Below are positions 46,288 through 54,028 of a DNA stretch of 64,000 nt, piece after piece (within the stretch, counting starts at the first letter, position 1; each line of letters opens with the position of its first letter). A program made the position numbers and the translations under genes. The notes beneath the pieces were generated by a model. The model had not been told where the DNA came from. It searched no databases and saw only the letters and a program-made list of their open reading frames with translations. This DNA is from Barnesiella sp. An22. Lineage in GTDB: Bacteria > Bacteroidota > Bacteroidia > Bacteroidales > Barnesiellaceae. The stretch spans positions 1-64,000 of the forward strand of contig NZ_NFJR01000005.1 of the NCBI RefSeq assembly GCF_002159975.1, read 5' to 3'.

Positions 46288-47577
46288 TTATGCTGCGTTC
46301 ATACGCTGACGGATAAGTCCGGCATTGTCCTCCACAAGTCGGATGATGCGGTCGTGGTACTCGGTATTGGAATTGCATACCCCTCTGCTCTGTACCACTT
46401 TCAGCGTTTTCAAACTGACTTCTATCGTTTCAATCCGTTTGCCGTCAATGGTGGCGGATAGGATAAGAGAGTTTGCCTTGTTGTGATAACCGCCCACACA
46501 ATGGTGCATCATCCGCCCTTCCTCTACCATTTCCTCAACGCTTTCTATGACCTTGATGCAGATAAGGCTGCCAGAGAACACAAGTCCGAAGAAGATGCCT
46601 TTGGCTTTCAGATAGTTCTTCTCGTCCTCAATCGCCTTTTGCCGTTGCTGTTCCGTCCGCTCGCGCTCCCTTTGTCGGTTACGCTTTGCCACCAATATGT
46701 CGTGTTCGGCTTTGAGGTCGGCAGGGCAGACGTATTTCGGGCTGTTCGTGTCCTTGCCGAAATGACGGAGCAGGTCTATGGTGTCACGCCACATTGAGCC
46801 GTCCGAAATGGTATAGCCGTTGCGGATACATATCTTCACGGATGCCCAATACCTCTCCATGTCGAAGGAACTGCGGATGTAGTGGCGCAACATGGGGTAT
46901 TGTACTGCCTTCAAGAGTGTTTCGGCTCGGCTGTCGGAAAGGATAGCCGTGAAAAGGTCATACGGCAGTGTGTTGTGATAATCCCCCTTGAAGCCGTTGC
47001 GTTTCAGTTCGGGGATGAAACGCTGTCGGGGATAGGTACACATAGGTGCTATATCGTATGCGTGAAGTCTGTTGTTCTTGCGTACCTCCATGTCGCTGTA
47101 TTCCGCCCATTGGTCGTAATACAACATTGACATACCTCGCAGTCGGGCAACGGTGGTGGTTGTGCCTTTGGGTGAAATCCACCTTTGCACCACTTCATAA
47201 ATGGAATACTCGGCTGCTTGCCCTGCCTTGTATCGGGACTTCACGAAGAAGAAGCGTATCACTTGGTACTGCTTGCTGGTGGTGACGATGGAGAAGTACT
47301 CGTTCTCGCTGAAAACACTCTTTCGGGTGCGCAACGCTTCCAACTGCATACCGCAATGTGGGCAGATACATCCGCAAAGGGTGTCTGCAAGGTCGTGGTC
47401 GCTCTTCCACGAATGTCCGCACTCGGTGCAGATGTTCGTGCCGTCCGCTCTCTTGATTGCATAATGCTTGAAGCAATGGCGGAAAGCGTATGCCTTTTGT
47501 GTGGCGTTCAATCTCGGTAGCCGCTTGCTCAAACGTGCGACTTCCTGCTGTATGCGTGTTCTCGGTTTCATAATCAA
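46288..47577 (-). CDS. PcfJ-like protein
   Basis: The 429-residue protein belongs to the PcfJ family of conjugative elements. A zinc ribbon is visible near 48-75 (CTECGHSW...CGCICPHCGM), and the family motif MMHHCVGGYHNKA lies near 357. The C terminus holds the SLKTLKVVQSRGVCN segment. PcfJ was named from enterococcal pCF10, where its gene is in the transfer region. The family is common in Bacteroidetes ICEs, and its function is unknown. The start overlaps the PcfK-like gene by four bases. An ATG two codons later is also possible. Confidence 0.85.
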   Translation of the reverse strand: MIMKPRTRIQQEVARLSKRLPRLNATQKAYAFRHCFKHYAIKRADGTNICTECGHSWKSDHDLADTLCGCICPHCGMQLEALRTRKSVFSENEYFSIVTTSKQYQVIRFFFVKSRYKAGQAAEYSIYEVVQRWISPKGTTTTVARLRGMSMLYYDQWAEYSDMEVRKNNRLHAYDIAPMCTYPRQRFIPELKRNGFKGDYHNTLPYDLFTAILSDSRAETLLKAVQYPMLRHYIRSSFDMERYWASVKICIRNGYTISDGSMWRDTIDLLRHFGKDTNSPKYVCPADLKAEHDILVAKRNRQRERERTEQQRQKAIEDEKNYLKAKGIFFGLVFSGSLICIKVIESVEEMVEEGRMMHHCVGGYHNKANSLILSATIDGKRIETIEVSLKTLKVVQSRGVCNSNTEYHDRIIRLVEDNAGLIRQRMNAA

Positions 47578-47987
47578 AAGTCGAATAAGGATTGTTGAAC
47601 TTGGGTTGTCTGTTTGGCGGTCTTAGGCTTGTTGCGGTTTTGCAACTTGCGGACTTCCTCCTCTTGGTATTGTCGGATAGCGTTCTGCCGTGCCTCCGCC
47701 TTTTCCTCTGCGGTGAGTTCCACCACATGGTTCACGGCTATGTGGCATTGGATAGGCTTGCCCACCTCTATCTCGTTCTCGTCATAGTAGTGTACGGCTT
47801 GTCCGTATATCTCGCCGTCCGTGAAGCCGTTGCAACCGCTTTTCTGCACATAGTTCAGAATGTAGGTCACACAATCGTCTATGTTCTTGGCAGGGTTGCG
47901 GTAGTTCTTCGCAAAGAGCGCATCTTCCGCTGCACGTTGCTCCAAATACATCTGTATCGTTCTCTTGAAATGGTCTGTCGTTTTCAT
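47574..47987 (-). CDS. PcfK-like protein
   Basis: The 137-residue protein resembles PcfK of conjugative plasmids. It opens with MKTTDHFKRTIQMYLEQRA, continues with a central CVTYILNYVQKSGCNGFTDGEIYGQAVHYYDE (positions about 38-69), and has a basic tail ending QQSLFDF. The QxxLFxF-like end resembles a sliding-clamp-binding peptide, which is a point for testing. It is paired with the PcfJ-like gene by a four-base overlap. The PcfK-PcfJ pair is a hallmark of such accessory regions. Confidence 0.83.
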   Translation of the reverse strand: MKTTDHFKRTIQMYLEQRAAEDALFAKNYRNPAKNIDDCVTYILNYVQKSGCNGFTDGEIYGQAVHYYDENEIEVGKPIQCHIAVNHVVELTAEEKAEARQNAIRQYQEEEVRKLQNRNKPKTAKQTTQVQQSLFDF

Positions 47988-47999
47988 ATCGCTGTCGCT

Positions 48000-48221
48000 T
48001 TAGATTGTCTGTTTCAGTATCTCTCTCCAATATGTCGGCTCAACCTCGCTCAAAAGGAAGTCTGTAAAGTCCTTCCGTGCGTCCCTGTTCAGTTCGTGGT
48101 AGAGTTCACGGAACACGGATATATTGCCGTTGATGTATGTTTCCACCATGTACTCGAATATGTTGTCCACCTCATAGTATCTGCATTGTTGCTCTACTGT
48201 CTTGCTTCTTCTCTTTGCCAT
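48000..48221 (-). CDS. Hypothetical small protein
   Basis: A 73-residue soluble protein, starting MAKRRSKTVEQQCRYYEVDN. It is predicted to be helical throughout and has no known domain. It is 12 bases before the PcfK-like gene in the same direction, so it belongs to the accessory operon. No function is suggested. Confidence 0.6.
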   Translation of the reverse strand: MAKRRSKTVEQQCRYYEVDNIFEYMVETYINGNISVFRELYHELNRDARKDFTDFLLSEVEPTYWREILKQTI

Positions 48222-48233
48222 GTCGATTAAGGA

Positions 48234-48449
48234 TTAAAGGGTGAATAACCAAAGGATGAATCCGAAAAAGACGATTGTGGAAAGGATAGCCACTATTACA
48301 CCTATCGCCACTCGGAACACTCCGTTTACTATCTCTCTGACGATATCCCAAATGATGCCGAACACCCAAAAGGCGGTGCGCATGATTAAGCTGCACATCG
48401 CAAGCCCAATGTATTGCGCCATTTGTCTGAAATCTGCTGTTGCTGTCAT
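48234..48449 (-). CDS. Small membrane protein
   Basis: A 71-residue hydrophobic protein with two likely TM helices (about 13-35 and 45-70) and few charged residues. It is the first gene of the minus-strand accessory operon and precedes the next gene by 12 bases. Its role is unknown. Its location at the right end of the ICE is typical of late accessory genes. Confidence 0.6.
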   Translation of the reverse strand: MTATADFRQMAQYIGLAMCSLIMRTAFWVFGIIWDIVREIVNGVFRVAIGVIVAILSTIVFFGFILWLFTL

Positions 48450-49088
48450 ATCTTTGCTGTTTTTGATTTTTTGTTTTTTAATGCGGATTCAAGAGCTGAG
48501 GGAGTTGAGTTTCAAACTATTTTATCTGCCTCTCGTTTATCCGACATTTTTTTTAATGCGTCTTTCTGTCGCATCGGTCGTTTTCGTTTCGGGTGCTTAA
48601 AAAGGTAGGGATTAGGGAATGCAAAGTTTTTCGGGAAAAATACTACCCAGAGGGCTGGAGATTTTTCCAGAAAACAGGAGGCTTGACCTTGCTTTCCCGT
48701 CAAATCCCGGAGTTACCTTTGCGCCCAGAACGGAAATGACAGCCTGATGCGGCTCACTGAAAGGCGCGAAAATGGAGGTAAACGGAAGTAGAGGCAGATT
48801 AGACAGAAAACTTCAAAAGAGAAATCCGTGAAAACAGGAAGCTCCCAACAAAAAAAGAACATAGCCGGCAACGTGAAACCGGGCAAACCACCTGTAAGGA
48901 AGTATGGTTTTATCTGTCCGGTCAGACGTGTCGGGGTGGGCAGATAAAATTTTTCTTCCCGGTTTGCCTGCTGTGGGTGACGGCTTGTTACATTTATGGA
49001 CAAGCGGTCATACACGGCTTTCCGCTTCCGGCTCAAAAGAACAACGAAAATGAAAAATCATCTGAAAAGCCGTAAAAGCACCTCTTTG

Positions 49089-49173
49089 GCATAAGCATAA
49101 AAGAAATGGGCCTTGCCTCATCAGTCTAAACTATTGTTTAGGCGTGAGGCAAAGCCCTTTTCTCCGCTTATGC
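49089..49173. repeat. 85-base near-palindromic hairpin
   Basis: GCATAAGC (49089-49096) pairs with GCTTATGC (49166-49173). Inside, AAGAAATGGGC and TTGCCTCA pair with TGAGGCAA and GCCC...TTCT, and CTAAAC pairs with GTTTAG around TATT. It could be a terminator for both directions, a recombination-end structure or a structured RNA. Confidence 0.75.
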
Positions 49174-49304
49174 GATAGTCGGCAGACGTTCGTTCAAAAT
49201 CCTTTTGTACGATGGTGTGCCGACGAATAAAGCCGCTTTTACGGAAAAACTTGTATGAGATAGAAAAAATCAGGGAGATTCATATCAAAATCTCCCGTTT
49301 TATT

Positions 49305-49314
49305 GTTACTTTTG
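49305..49314 (+). other. att-like site TTACTTTTGC
   Basis: This matches the CTnDOT core GTANNTTTGC at all but the first base. It lies at the change from ICE-like to chromosomal sequence. It also fits the -7 promoter consensus, so it is ambiguous. The left att site lies outside the window, so the match cannot be tested here. Confidence 0.35.
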
Positions 49315-49371
49315 CATACGAAGAGTTCTTTGAAGGTTACGCAACGCGCAGAAGAATAATGCAGCAGATAA

Positions 49372-49908
49372 CTAACTAAATCGTAACCTATTACTATCAT
49401 GAGCGATTAACATACGCTCATTCCCAATAAAATACACTCTTTTCGTAACTTCGTTATACAAATATATATACCCGTTGAGATAAGTCGCAAACAAGAGCCA
49501 CAAAAAATAGGGGACAAAGAGCCACGATGCCGCCTTGTCGCGCGGATAGGCCCCCACGATATAGATTAGCGCGAGCACATCGAGCAGCAGAATATCGACC
49601 AGCCCCAGCAACGGATACCTGAAGGTAAAGAAACAGAGACTCCACAAGAAGTTGAGCACCAACTGCACACCCCATATCGTGAAGAGCATGCGGTCGCGGG
49701 CCCGATCGATCAAGCGTCCCAACGAGACGCCCATACACACATACAGCAACGTCCAGGCTATGGGAAAGGCCACACCGGGAGGGGTAAGCACCGACTTGTC
49801 GAGCCACGGATACCACTCGACCATCGACCGGGCCTGAAACAGACTGCCCGCAAATCCTACCCCCAGACACACCAGTACCGGGAGCAGATAATAGACGATT
49901 CTTTTCAT
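49372..49908 (-). CDS. tspO: TspO/MBR family protein
   Basis: The 178-residue protein has five TM helices and the tryptophan-rich TspO pattern: WYPWLDKSVLTPPGVAFPIAWTLLY and a WSLCFFTFRYPLLGLVD region. The family binds tetrapyrroles and is involved in porphyrin and stress control. Homologues usually end near ...YLNGYIYLYN; here a 26-residue hydrophilic tail (EVTKRVYFIGNERM...) follows, in the AT-rich junction DNA. The tail may have been created by ICE insertion at the 3' end of the gene. Confidence 0.85.
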   Translation of the reverse strand: MKRIVYYLLPVLVCLGVGFAGSLFQARSMVEWYPWLDKSVLTPPGVAFPIAWTLLYVCMGVSLGRLIDRARDRMLFTIWGVQLVLNFLWSLCFFTFRYPLLGLVDILLLDVLALIYIVGAYPRDKAASWLFVPYFLWLLFATYLNGYIYLYNEVTKRVYFIGNERMLIAHDSNRLRFS

Positions 49909-49965
49909 CTTTGCTTGTTGTTAAAGAGTTTATCTCTTCAACAAACCGGCGGGCGTAAAGTTTGG

Positions 49966-50874
49966 TTACAGAAACATCGTCAGCAGCGGAATGCTCACCA
50001 CCGAGAGCAGCGTGGTGATGAAGGTGCCTTCGGCCATAATCACCTCGCCCCGCTTGTATTTGATGCAGAACAGCGTGCCATACGAGGCTACAGGCATAGC
50101 CGACAGTACCACATTGATGTCGGCTATGGTTTCATCGACACGGAATACACGCGAGAGGCACAGGATGAGCAACGGTATCAACATCAGACGCAAAGCCGAC
50201 ATCAGATAAATCGAGGGGTTGCCGAACATCCGGCGGATGGGGACTTGCGCAATCGACGAACCAATAATGAGCAGCGCAGCCGGGACCGTGATATTGCCCA
50301 ACAGAAGACAAGGTGTGGTAATGACCCGCGAAGGAATCCAGCCGGTCACCACTATCAGAATCGAAAGATACGACGCAATCATGGCCGGACTGTACAGCGT
50401 ACTCCAGTCGAAGCGCATCTTTCCCTGGTCGCCCGAAATGAAAAGGGTTCCGAAAACAAAAATCAGCAACGTACTGGGGAAATTGAGTATACAGGCATAA
50501 AATACGGCACTGGGACCAAAAATCGAGGCCACGATGGGGTACCCGATGAAACCCACATTGCCAAAGGCCAGCATGAAACTGTATATGCCCCGTTCCATAG
50601 GCTTGACCGGCATATAGTGCGGCAACAGAAACGCCGCCCCAATCAAGAGAATATAGGTGGCAAAACCGACAACGAGCAGAGGCAGAATCAGGGTCTTGTC
50701 GGGAAGCGTGTCGCCCATCACCGACGAGAGTATCAGACAGGGACAAGTGACATTGATTACCAAGTTGGACAACTTGCGGTCAAAATCCGCATCCATCATA
50801 TTCATCTTGCTCAAAGCATAACCGACGATTACCAGGATGAACAGGATAATCATCTGTGTGATTATAGCCTCCAT
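49966..50874 (-). CDS. AEC family auxin-efflux-type transporter
   Basis: The 302-residue membrane protein has ten predicted TM helices in two halves, with the AEC-type middle (FGNVGFIGYPIVASIFGP near 111-128). AEC carriers export or import organic acids and similar solutes across the inner membrane. The start at 50874 is the first good ATG; the longer frame crosses the tRNA gene. It is 57 bases upstream of tspO in the same direction. The substrate is unknown. Confidence 0.87.
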   Translation of the reverse strand: MEAIITQMIILFILVIVGYALSKMNMMDADFDRKLSNLVINVTCPCLILSSVMGDTLPDKTLILPLLVVGFATYILLIGAAFLLPHYMPVKPMERGIYSFMLAFGNVGFIGYPIVASIFGPSAVFYACILNFPSTLLIFVFGTLFISGDQGKMRFDWSTLYSPAMIASYLSILIVVTGWIPSRVITTPCLLLGNITVPAALLIIGSSIAQVPIRRMFGNPSIYLMSALRLMLIPLLILCLSRVFRVDETIADINVVLSAMPVASYGTLFCIKYKRGEVIMAEGTFITTLLSVVSIPLLTMFL

Positions 50875-50943
50875 CGTATACTCTACCTTAAAAAATACCC
50901 TATAAAAGAAAAAGGCACCCGTTTCTGGTGCCTTATCTTTTGA

Positions 50944-51016
50944 GCCTCTTGTCGGATTCGAACCAACGACCCCGAGATTACAAATCACGTGCTCTGGCCA
51001 ACTGAGCTAAAGAGGC
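50944..51016 (-). tRNA. tRNA-Thr (anticodon TGT)
   Basis: Read on the minus strand, the acceptor arms GCCTCTT and AAGAGGC pair, the D arm is GCTC...GAGC, the anticodon loop is TTTGTAA, and the T arm is GTTGG-TTCGAAT-CCGAC. The anticodon TGT reads ACA threonine codons. CCA is not encoded. It is immediately downstream of the SRP RNA gene and probably cut from the same transcript. Confidence 0.95.
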
Positions 51017-51017
51017 A

Positions 51018-51120
51018 GGTGGGTAAGCTATCTACATCGCGCCGCTACAACCGGCTACCCTTGCTGCGGTCAAGCCCTGGGGGATTCACAAGGAGCTGGC
51101 CGTATAGGACTTACCCGGGC
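51018..51120 (-). ncRNA. ffs: Probable small bacterial SRP RNA (4.5S)
   Basis: A ~100-base transcript on the minus strand is closed by GGGTAAG (51116 down to 51110) with CTTACCC (51027 down to 51021). The central CCAGGGCTTGACCGCAGCAAGG carries the AGG...GCAGCAAGG elements of the SRP RNA apical domain, although the GGAA tetraloop is replaced. A minus-strand -7 box TACTTTTG (51129 down to 51122) with TTG 19 bases upstream is right in front. It binds Ffh for membrane-protein targeting. Confidence 0.72.
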
Positions 51121-51288
51121 ACAAAAGTAGATATTTTTTCGCAGATAGCAATAGTATTGTACAAAAAAATTTACCACTTTCTCGTATCTTCCTAAGAACA
51201 AAACATTTAACTTAGGCCTAAGTCTCTCACATTTTTCCACAGTCCATTTTATCGAGGACATTTACTCCGATTGTTCAACAAAAAAATC

Positions 51289-51296
51289 TACATTTG
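51289..51296 (+). promoter_or_regulatory. -7 box TACATTTG of bioB
   Basis: TACATTTG fits the -7 consensus, 45 bases before the bioB ATG. The leader holds a hairpin CCCGAA/TTCGGG near 51302-51325. A biotin-repressor site cannot be recognised by eye. Confidence 0.6.
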
Positions 51297-51341
51297 TACT
51301 CCCGAAACCCGATTGTGATTCGGGACATAAAACCGAAAACC

Positions 51342-52301
51342 ATGCTACAAGAGATTAAAAACCGTATATTGGCCGGCGGAGAGATTACTCCCGACGAGGC
51401 CATCGACCTGGCTCTGCATGCCGACCGCGCCGAGCTCTACGCCGCGGCCGACGAGATTCGCCGGAAGTTCTGCAACCGCACCCTCGACAGTTGCTCCATT
51501 ATCAATGCCCGCTCGGGTCACTGCCCCGAAAACTGCAAGTGGTGTGCCCAGTCGGCTCACTACAACACCCACATCGAAACCTACGACGCCATACCCGAAG
51601 AGGAGGCCATGACGATGGCCCGGCTCCACGAGTCGCAGGGCATCAAGCGGCTCTCGCTCGTGACCAGCGGCCGCAGCGTGCAGGGCTCCGACCTCGACTA
51701 CTTCTGCAACCTGTACCGCCGCATGGGTCGCGAAACCCACCTGCAGCTGTGTGCCTCGATGGGTCTGCTCAAGCGGGAGGAGCTGCAAAAGCTGAAAGAG
51801 GCCGGCGTGAAGCGCTACCACTGCAACCTCGAGACCGCCTCGTCCTACTTCCCCGAACTCTGCACCACGCACACCTCGGAACAGAAAAAGGAGACCATCC
51901 GCGCAGCCCAGGAGGTGGGGCTCGAAATCTGCTCGGGCGGTATCATCGGCATGGGCGAGACTCTGCAGCAACGCATCGAGCTGGCCTTCGAACTGAAGGA
52001 GCTGGGCGTCTGCTCCGTACCCATGAACATCCTCAGCCCCATACCGGGCACCCCGCTCGAACACACGGCCCCCATCAGCGACGAAGATATACTGGTGACC
52101 ATCGCCATCTTCCGCTTCGTGCTGCCCCGCGCCTTCATCCGCTTTGCCGGTGGCCGGGCACGCCTCTCGCGCGACACTCAGAAACAGGCCCTGCAGGCCG
52201 GACTCAACGGTCTGCTCATGGGCGACATGCTCACCACTCTGGGGTCGGGCGTCAACGACGACAAGGCCCTGATTGCCGAGGCCGGATACGACCCGCTGTA
52301 A
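51342..52301 (+). CDS. bioB: Biotin synthase
   Basis: The 319-residue radical-SAM enzyme has the 4Fe-4S cluster motif CPENCKWCAQS and other BioB hallmarks: SGRSVQGSDLDYFC, CNLETASSYFPELC and a late FAGGRARLSRDTQ. It inserts sulfur into dethiobiotin in the last step of biotin synthesis, in the cytoplasm. I chose the ATG at 51342 since it is the usual MLQEI-type start and the promoter box lies before it. A terminator follows the gene, so bioB is probably monocistronic here. Confidence 0.95.
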   Translation: MLQEIKNRILAGGEITPDEAIDLALHADRAELYAAADEIRRKFCNRTLDSCSIINARSGHCPENCKWCAQSAHYNTHIETYDAIPEEEAMTMARLHESQGIKRLSLVTSGRSVQGSDLDYFCNLYRRMGRETHLQLCASMGLLKREELQKLKEAGVKRYHCNLETASSYFPELCTTHTSEQKKETIRAAQEVGLEICSGGIIGMGETLQQRIELAFELKELGVCSVPMNILSPIPGTPLEHTAPISDEDILVTIAIFRFVLPRAFIRFAGGRARLSRDTQKQALQAGLNGLLMGDMLTTLGSGVNDDKALIAEAGYDPL

Positions 52302-52356
52302 AAAGCGACAGACGGTCATAACAACCGGGGCTCCCCACTCTGCCCCACACTGCATA

Positions 52357-52393
52357 AAAAGGCTGTTGCCCCTCGCGAGGCAGCAGCCTTTTG
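52357..52393 (+). terminator. Terminator after bioB
   Basis: AAAAGGCTGTTGCC (52357-52370) pairs with GGCAGCAGCCTTTT (52379-52392) with one G-U pair. The arms end in runs of A and T, so it may act in both directions. Confidence 0.8.
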
Positions 52394-52435
52394 CCGTTTA
52401 TTCAAATTCAATCTCTCGGGGTATTCCCCCGCCGT

Positions 52436-52636
52436 TCAGTCGCCCGGTTCCAGCTGGAAAATCTGCTCGACCGGTTTCTGGAATACCTGGGCAATCTTCA
52501 AAGCCAAGATGGTCGAGGGGACAAACCGCCCCGTCTCGATGGCATTGATGGTCTGCCGGCTCACACCGGTAGCTTCGGCCAGTGCCTGCTGGGTCATGCG
52601 AAGTTCGGCCCGTTCGGCCCGTATCCTATTCTTCAT
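52436..52636 (-). CDS. XRE-family helix-turn-helix regulator
   Basis: A 66-residue protein that is almost only an XRE helix-turn-helix (MTQQALAEATGVSRQTINAIETGRF near 14-38), followed by PSTILALKIAQVFQKPVEQIF. This short type is common in Bacteria and Archaea next to membrane-protein genes. It overlaps the upstream membrane-protein gene by 11 bases, so both are made together. It probably regulates its own operon. Confidence 0.88.
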   Translation of the reverse strand: MKNRIRAERAELRMTQQALAEATGVSRQTINAIETGRFVPSTILALKIAQVFQKPVEQIFQLEPGD

Positions 52637-53096
52637 GGCTCAACGATTTTTTAAGGCGCCACAACTTCACCTCATACACTACCAAAAAGACCAGCAAGAC
52701 CGTGAATATATTCCCGATCATGACATACAGATAGTCGAGTTCATAGAAACAGAGAGCCGACACGACCACAAAGGCCGTATTCAAATAAAGCGCAACCAGC
52801 AACGAGTTGAGCCGCACCTGAGTGATGAGCTCGTCCTCAATCGGCTCGCGCGAACAGACCACAAACAGACTGCCCACGCTGATGCCTATGATGGCTATGT
52901 TGTTGAGGAGACCGATCATCACATTCGATGTCAATACCCGATACAACCCGCTGGCGGGGTCTATCCCCTTCAGCAAATAGGTGGGGAAACCGTTGCAACC
53001 GTCGACAAACATCATAAGCCCGATAATAAAGGTGGGAATGAGAATAGCCCAACCGACTTTCTTAAAGCTGTGGGGCAACAGAAAAATCTTTTTCAT
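52626..53096 (-). CDS. Membrane protein partnered with the XRE regulator
   Basis: The 156-residue protein has four predicted TM helices (about 14-30, 55-80, 95-117 and 122-143) and few charged loops. I chose the ATG at 53096; one at 53102 is equally possible. No catalytic motif is seen. Small membrane proteins co-transcribed with an XRE regulator form a common pair of unknown role. A clear promoter lies at 53145-53176 on the minus strand. Confidence 0.75.
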   Translation of the reverse strand: MKKIFLLPHSFKKVGWAILIPTFIIGLMMFVDGCNGFPTYLLKGIDPASGLYRVLTSNVMIGLLNNIAIIGISVGSLFVVCSREPIEDELITQVRLNSLLVALYLNTAFVVVSALCFYELDYLYVMIGNIFTVLLVFLVVYEVKLWRLKKSLSHEE

Positions 53097-53144
53097 AAGC
53101 ATGACTGATTTCGGTTTGTAAATAGATGGATTTCTCTCACGCCA

Positions 53145-53176
53145 CAAATGTAAAGTTTATTTTACATTTTGACAAA
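53145..53176 (-). promoter_or_regulatory. Full Bacteroides promoter TTTG-N20-TACATTTG
   Basis: On the minus strand, TTTG (53176 down to 53173) and TACATTTG (53152 down to 53145) are 20 bases apart, an exact match to the Bacteroides -33/-7 consensus. It drives the membrane-protein/XRE pair. Confidence 0.85.
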
Positions 53177-53251
53177 CTTACACGACAAAATTATTATTAA
53201 AAAATTTAACCCGGAATAGTTCCTGTGCGGGTGATGTAAAGGGAAATTCAC

Positions 53252-53396
53252 CTCTCCCCCTGTATATTCTGCAAGAAAATATAGGGGTGGTGGCACGCAG
53301 TAACGAAGGGTTTCCTCTTCTGCGCTTCCTGTAAATGCCAAGAAGTTACATTTAAACTCTCCCCCTGTATTTTCTTGCAGAAAATACAGGGGGAGG
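53252..53396. repeat. Two related hairpins (CCCCCTGTAT palindromes)
   Basis: At 53360-53396, a 16-base arm beginning CTCCCCCTGTATTTTC pairs perfectly with its complement around TTGCA. A diverged copy, at about 53252-53293, has the same arms with one mismatch and a G-U pair. The two are about 107 bases apart. They could be a small repeat family or terminators. The rest of 53177-53593 holds nothing I can assign. Confidence 0.75.
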
Positions 53397-53593
53397 AGTT
53401 TTAATATATTCCCTGTCAGCCTCCTTTTTCATTCCTTTTTTCACCCCCTCGCGGCGTGGCACCTCTCCTCTATTGCCGATGCGACATAGAGGAGAAACTT
53501 AAAACTATCCATTTATTATTCTTATGAGAGTCTGGTAGTGAACGGAAAAATATTCTTTTGTCTATTTCCCCGCTGATTTTTACTGTTCCCATG

Positions 53594-53771
53594 AAAAAAG
53601 ATAAAGGCGAGAAGGATTTCCCGCAAGACCTTGCACTTCCGACCAAATGCTTAACAGTCTTGCAATAACGGATAATGTCGGCGTTGTGTGTGTTTTTTTG
53701 TGTTTCAGGTAGATAGATAGGATAACAAGATTGGTAGCACTCACGACGATTGCGTCACTGAGCACAATCAA
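53594..53771 (-). ncRNA. Probable small RNA, 6S/Bacteroidales-1-like
   Basis: A minus-strand promoter (TTG near 53806 and TATCTTTG at 53785 down to 53778) is followed after ~180 bases by a terminator hairpin (53624 down to 53607) and a T-rich run to 53594. The stretch has no convincing ORF. A promoter at one end and a terminator at the other, with ~180 bases between, is the layout of the Bacteroidales-1 (6S) RNA. The family assignment is inference from layout, as no alignment could be made. Confidence 0.5.
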
Positions 53772-53989
53772 ACTTTGCAAAGATAGGACTTTATTCTTAA
53801 TTGCAACTATTTTTATCGTTATTTTTTTTGCAAAAAAAAGATTTTTCATTCGGTTTTTATCTTCAGACTCAATGACAGAATGGATTCCATGACGATTTTA
53901 CCAAACATACCGCACAACCCAAACACACGAGACCATGCCCCACCCTCCCCTTTTTCACCACCGACCGACAGAGTCATTTGCCCAATCGC

Positions 53990-53997
53990 TACTTTTG
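53990..53997 (+). promoter_or_regulatory. -7 box TACTTTTG upstream of the ABC-F gene
   Basis: TACTTTTG fits the consensus 31 bases before the ATG at 54029. No good -33 box is seen. Confidence 0.5.
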
Positions 53998-54028
53998 TCG
54001 TAAATTTGAGTCCGTTTAACATCAGACT

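Larger units (their letters stand above)
48450..49371. other. Non-coding right end of the ICE
   Basis: There is no convincing gene in these ~920 bases. The segment holds a near-palindromic 85-base hairpin (49089-49173), a second hairpin GGGAGATT/AATCTCCC near 49272-49295, and the att-like sequence TTACTTTTGC at about 49305-49314. GTTACCTTTGC near 48711 is similar. The composition changes to the chromosomal type between about 49,300 and 49,470. I place the ICE boundary here without being able to fix the exact base. Confidence 0.55.

Noticed and set aside
51345-52355. Long minus-strand ORF opposite bioB
   Set aside because: It is a shadow of bioB codon bias and has no recognisable protein features.
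53252-53396. CRISPR array
   Set aside because: There are only two related palindromes, at a spacing of about 107 bases, with no further units and no cas genes.
53580-53849. 89-residue minus-strand ORF
   Set aside because: It starts upstream of the promoter of the small-RNA unit and covers its terminator; low-complexity Lys/Ile-rich sequence suggests it is not coding.
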